A stretch of 5,576 nucleotides of DNA from assembly GCA_022842565.1 (NCBI GenBank), contig JALHPH010000133.1, positions 1 to 5,576 on the forward strand, written 5' to 3'. Every line of letters starts with the position of its first letter. Position 1 is the first letter of the stretch. The notes below the pieces were generated by a model, which saw nothing but the letters and a program-made list of their open reading frames with translations, did no database searches and had not been told where the DNA came from. Positions 5,408 through 5,576 of the stretch are shown here, piece by piece. The position numbers were made by a program, and so were the translations under genes. The stretch is from Fimbriimonadaceae bacterium. GTDB taxonomy: Bacteria; Armatimonadota; Fimbriimonadia; Fimbriimonadales; Fimbriimonadaceae.

Positions 5408-5576
5408 ATGAAATACCGGGTTGCCATTCTCGGCGTGACTGGAGCCGTTGGTCAAGAGTTCCTGCGCGTACTTGAGCGCGATTTGATTCCCATCTCGGAG
5501 ATCGTGCCGCTTGCTAGCAGTCGCTCGGCAGGCACGAAAGTGCGCTTCAGAGGGGAAAATCTGACGGTCATTGAGG
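5408..5576 (+). CDS. asd: Aspartate-semialdehyde dehydrogenase, N-terminal part (runs off the window end)
   Basis: This NADPH-dependent enzyme reduces aspartyl phosphate to aspartate semialdehyde, the branch-point precursor of lysine (and diaminopimelate), threonine and methionine. The 56 visible residues form the start of the nucleotide-binding fold: YRVAILGVTGAVGQEFLRVLE, with the glycine pattern GxxGxxG at G9, G12 and G15. ASSRSAGTKVRF follows (36-47), where the SRSAG part is the family's NADP-phosphate-binding loop. The catalytic cysteine lies beyond the window. The ATG at 5408 has AAAGG 5 nt upstream; an in-frame TTG immediately before it is less likely. The gene is 27 bp after the symporter on the same strand, so read-through is plausible beside its own promoter. 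No terminator is visible between the two. The N-terminal signature is clear enough for a firm call. Confidence 0.95.
   Translation, partial: MKYRVAILGVTGAVGQEFLRVLERDLIPISEIVPLASSRSAGTKVRFRGENLTVIE

Overview
The window is compact bacterial chromosome of moderately high GC. Eight genes, two cut by the window edges, fill almost all of it, and no gap exceeds about 120 bp. I see no mobile element, CRISPR array, tRNA or rRNA. The organism cannot be fixed from the sequence. A DUF4446-type membrane protein, two ECF sigma factors, a cysteine-free anti-sigma-like protein and mostly weak Shine-Dalgarno sites would suit a deep-branching free-living group such as Armatimonadota, but this is an impression.

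Layout. Positions 1-447 (minus strand) hold the N-terminal 149 residues of a type I signal peptidase (lepB). A 56-bp divergent spacer carries an extended -10 promoter and two AGCGCT boxes. It leads into a tight plus-strand cluster: a DUF4446-type membrane protein (504-1022), an ECF sigma factor (1033-1632) and a single-pass membrane protein placed as its anti-sigma factor (1653-2498). The 3' end of that cluster overlaps by 27 bp the convergent gene on the minus strand (2472-3329), an unrecognised membrane-anchored helical protein. A 116-bp spacer separates this gene from a second, divergent ECF sigma factor (3446-4024). Then come a dicarboxylate/amino acid:cation symporter of the glutamate-transporter (DAACS) family (4067-5380) and the start of aspartate-semialdehyde dehydrogenase (asd, from 5408).

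How the genes may work together. The first sigma factor and the following membrane protein look like a standard cell-surface signalling pair, co-transcribed with a membrane protein and divergent from the secretion peptidase. The second sigma factor has no recognisable anti-sigma gene beside it; its divergent membrane-anchored neighbour is the only local partner candidate. The symporter imports, by family, acidic amino acids or dicarboxylates, and Asd channels aspartate toward lysine, threonine and methionine, so that pair is metabolically sensible.

Most notable signals. (1) A 17-bp, GC-rich, nearly perfect inverted repeat places the symporter's ATG in its 9-nt loop. (2) Two genes (minus-strand 3329 and asd) have good promoter matches so close to the ATG that leaderless or near-leaderless transcripts are predicted. 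(3) The symporter has NQNGT where the family usually has NMDGT, changing a sodium-site aspartate to asparagine. (4) The second sigma factor has competing start codons and a cysteine cluster. I found no convincing wholly new multi-gene system; the closest candidate is the orphan sigma factor with its divergent membrane protein.
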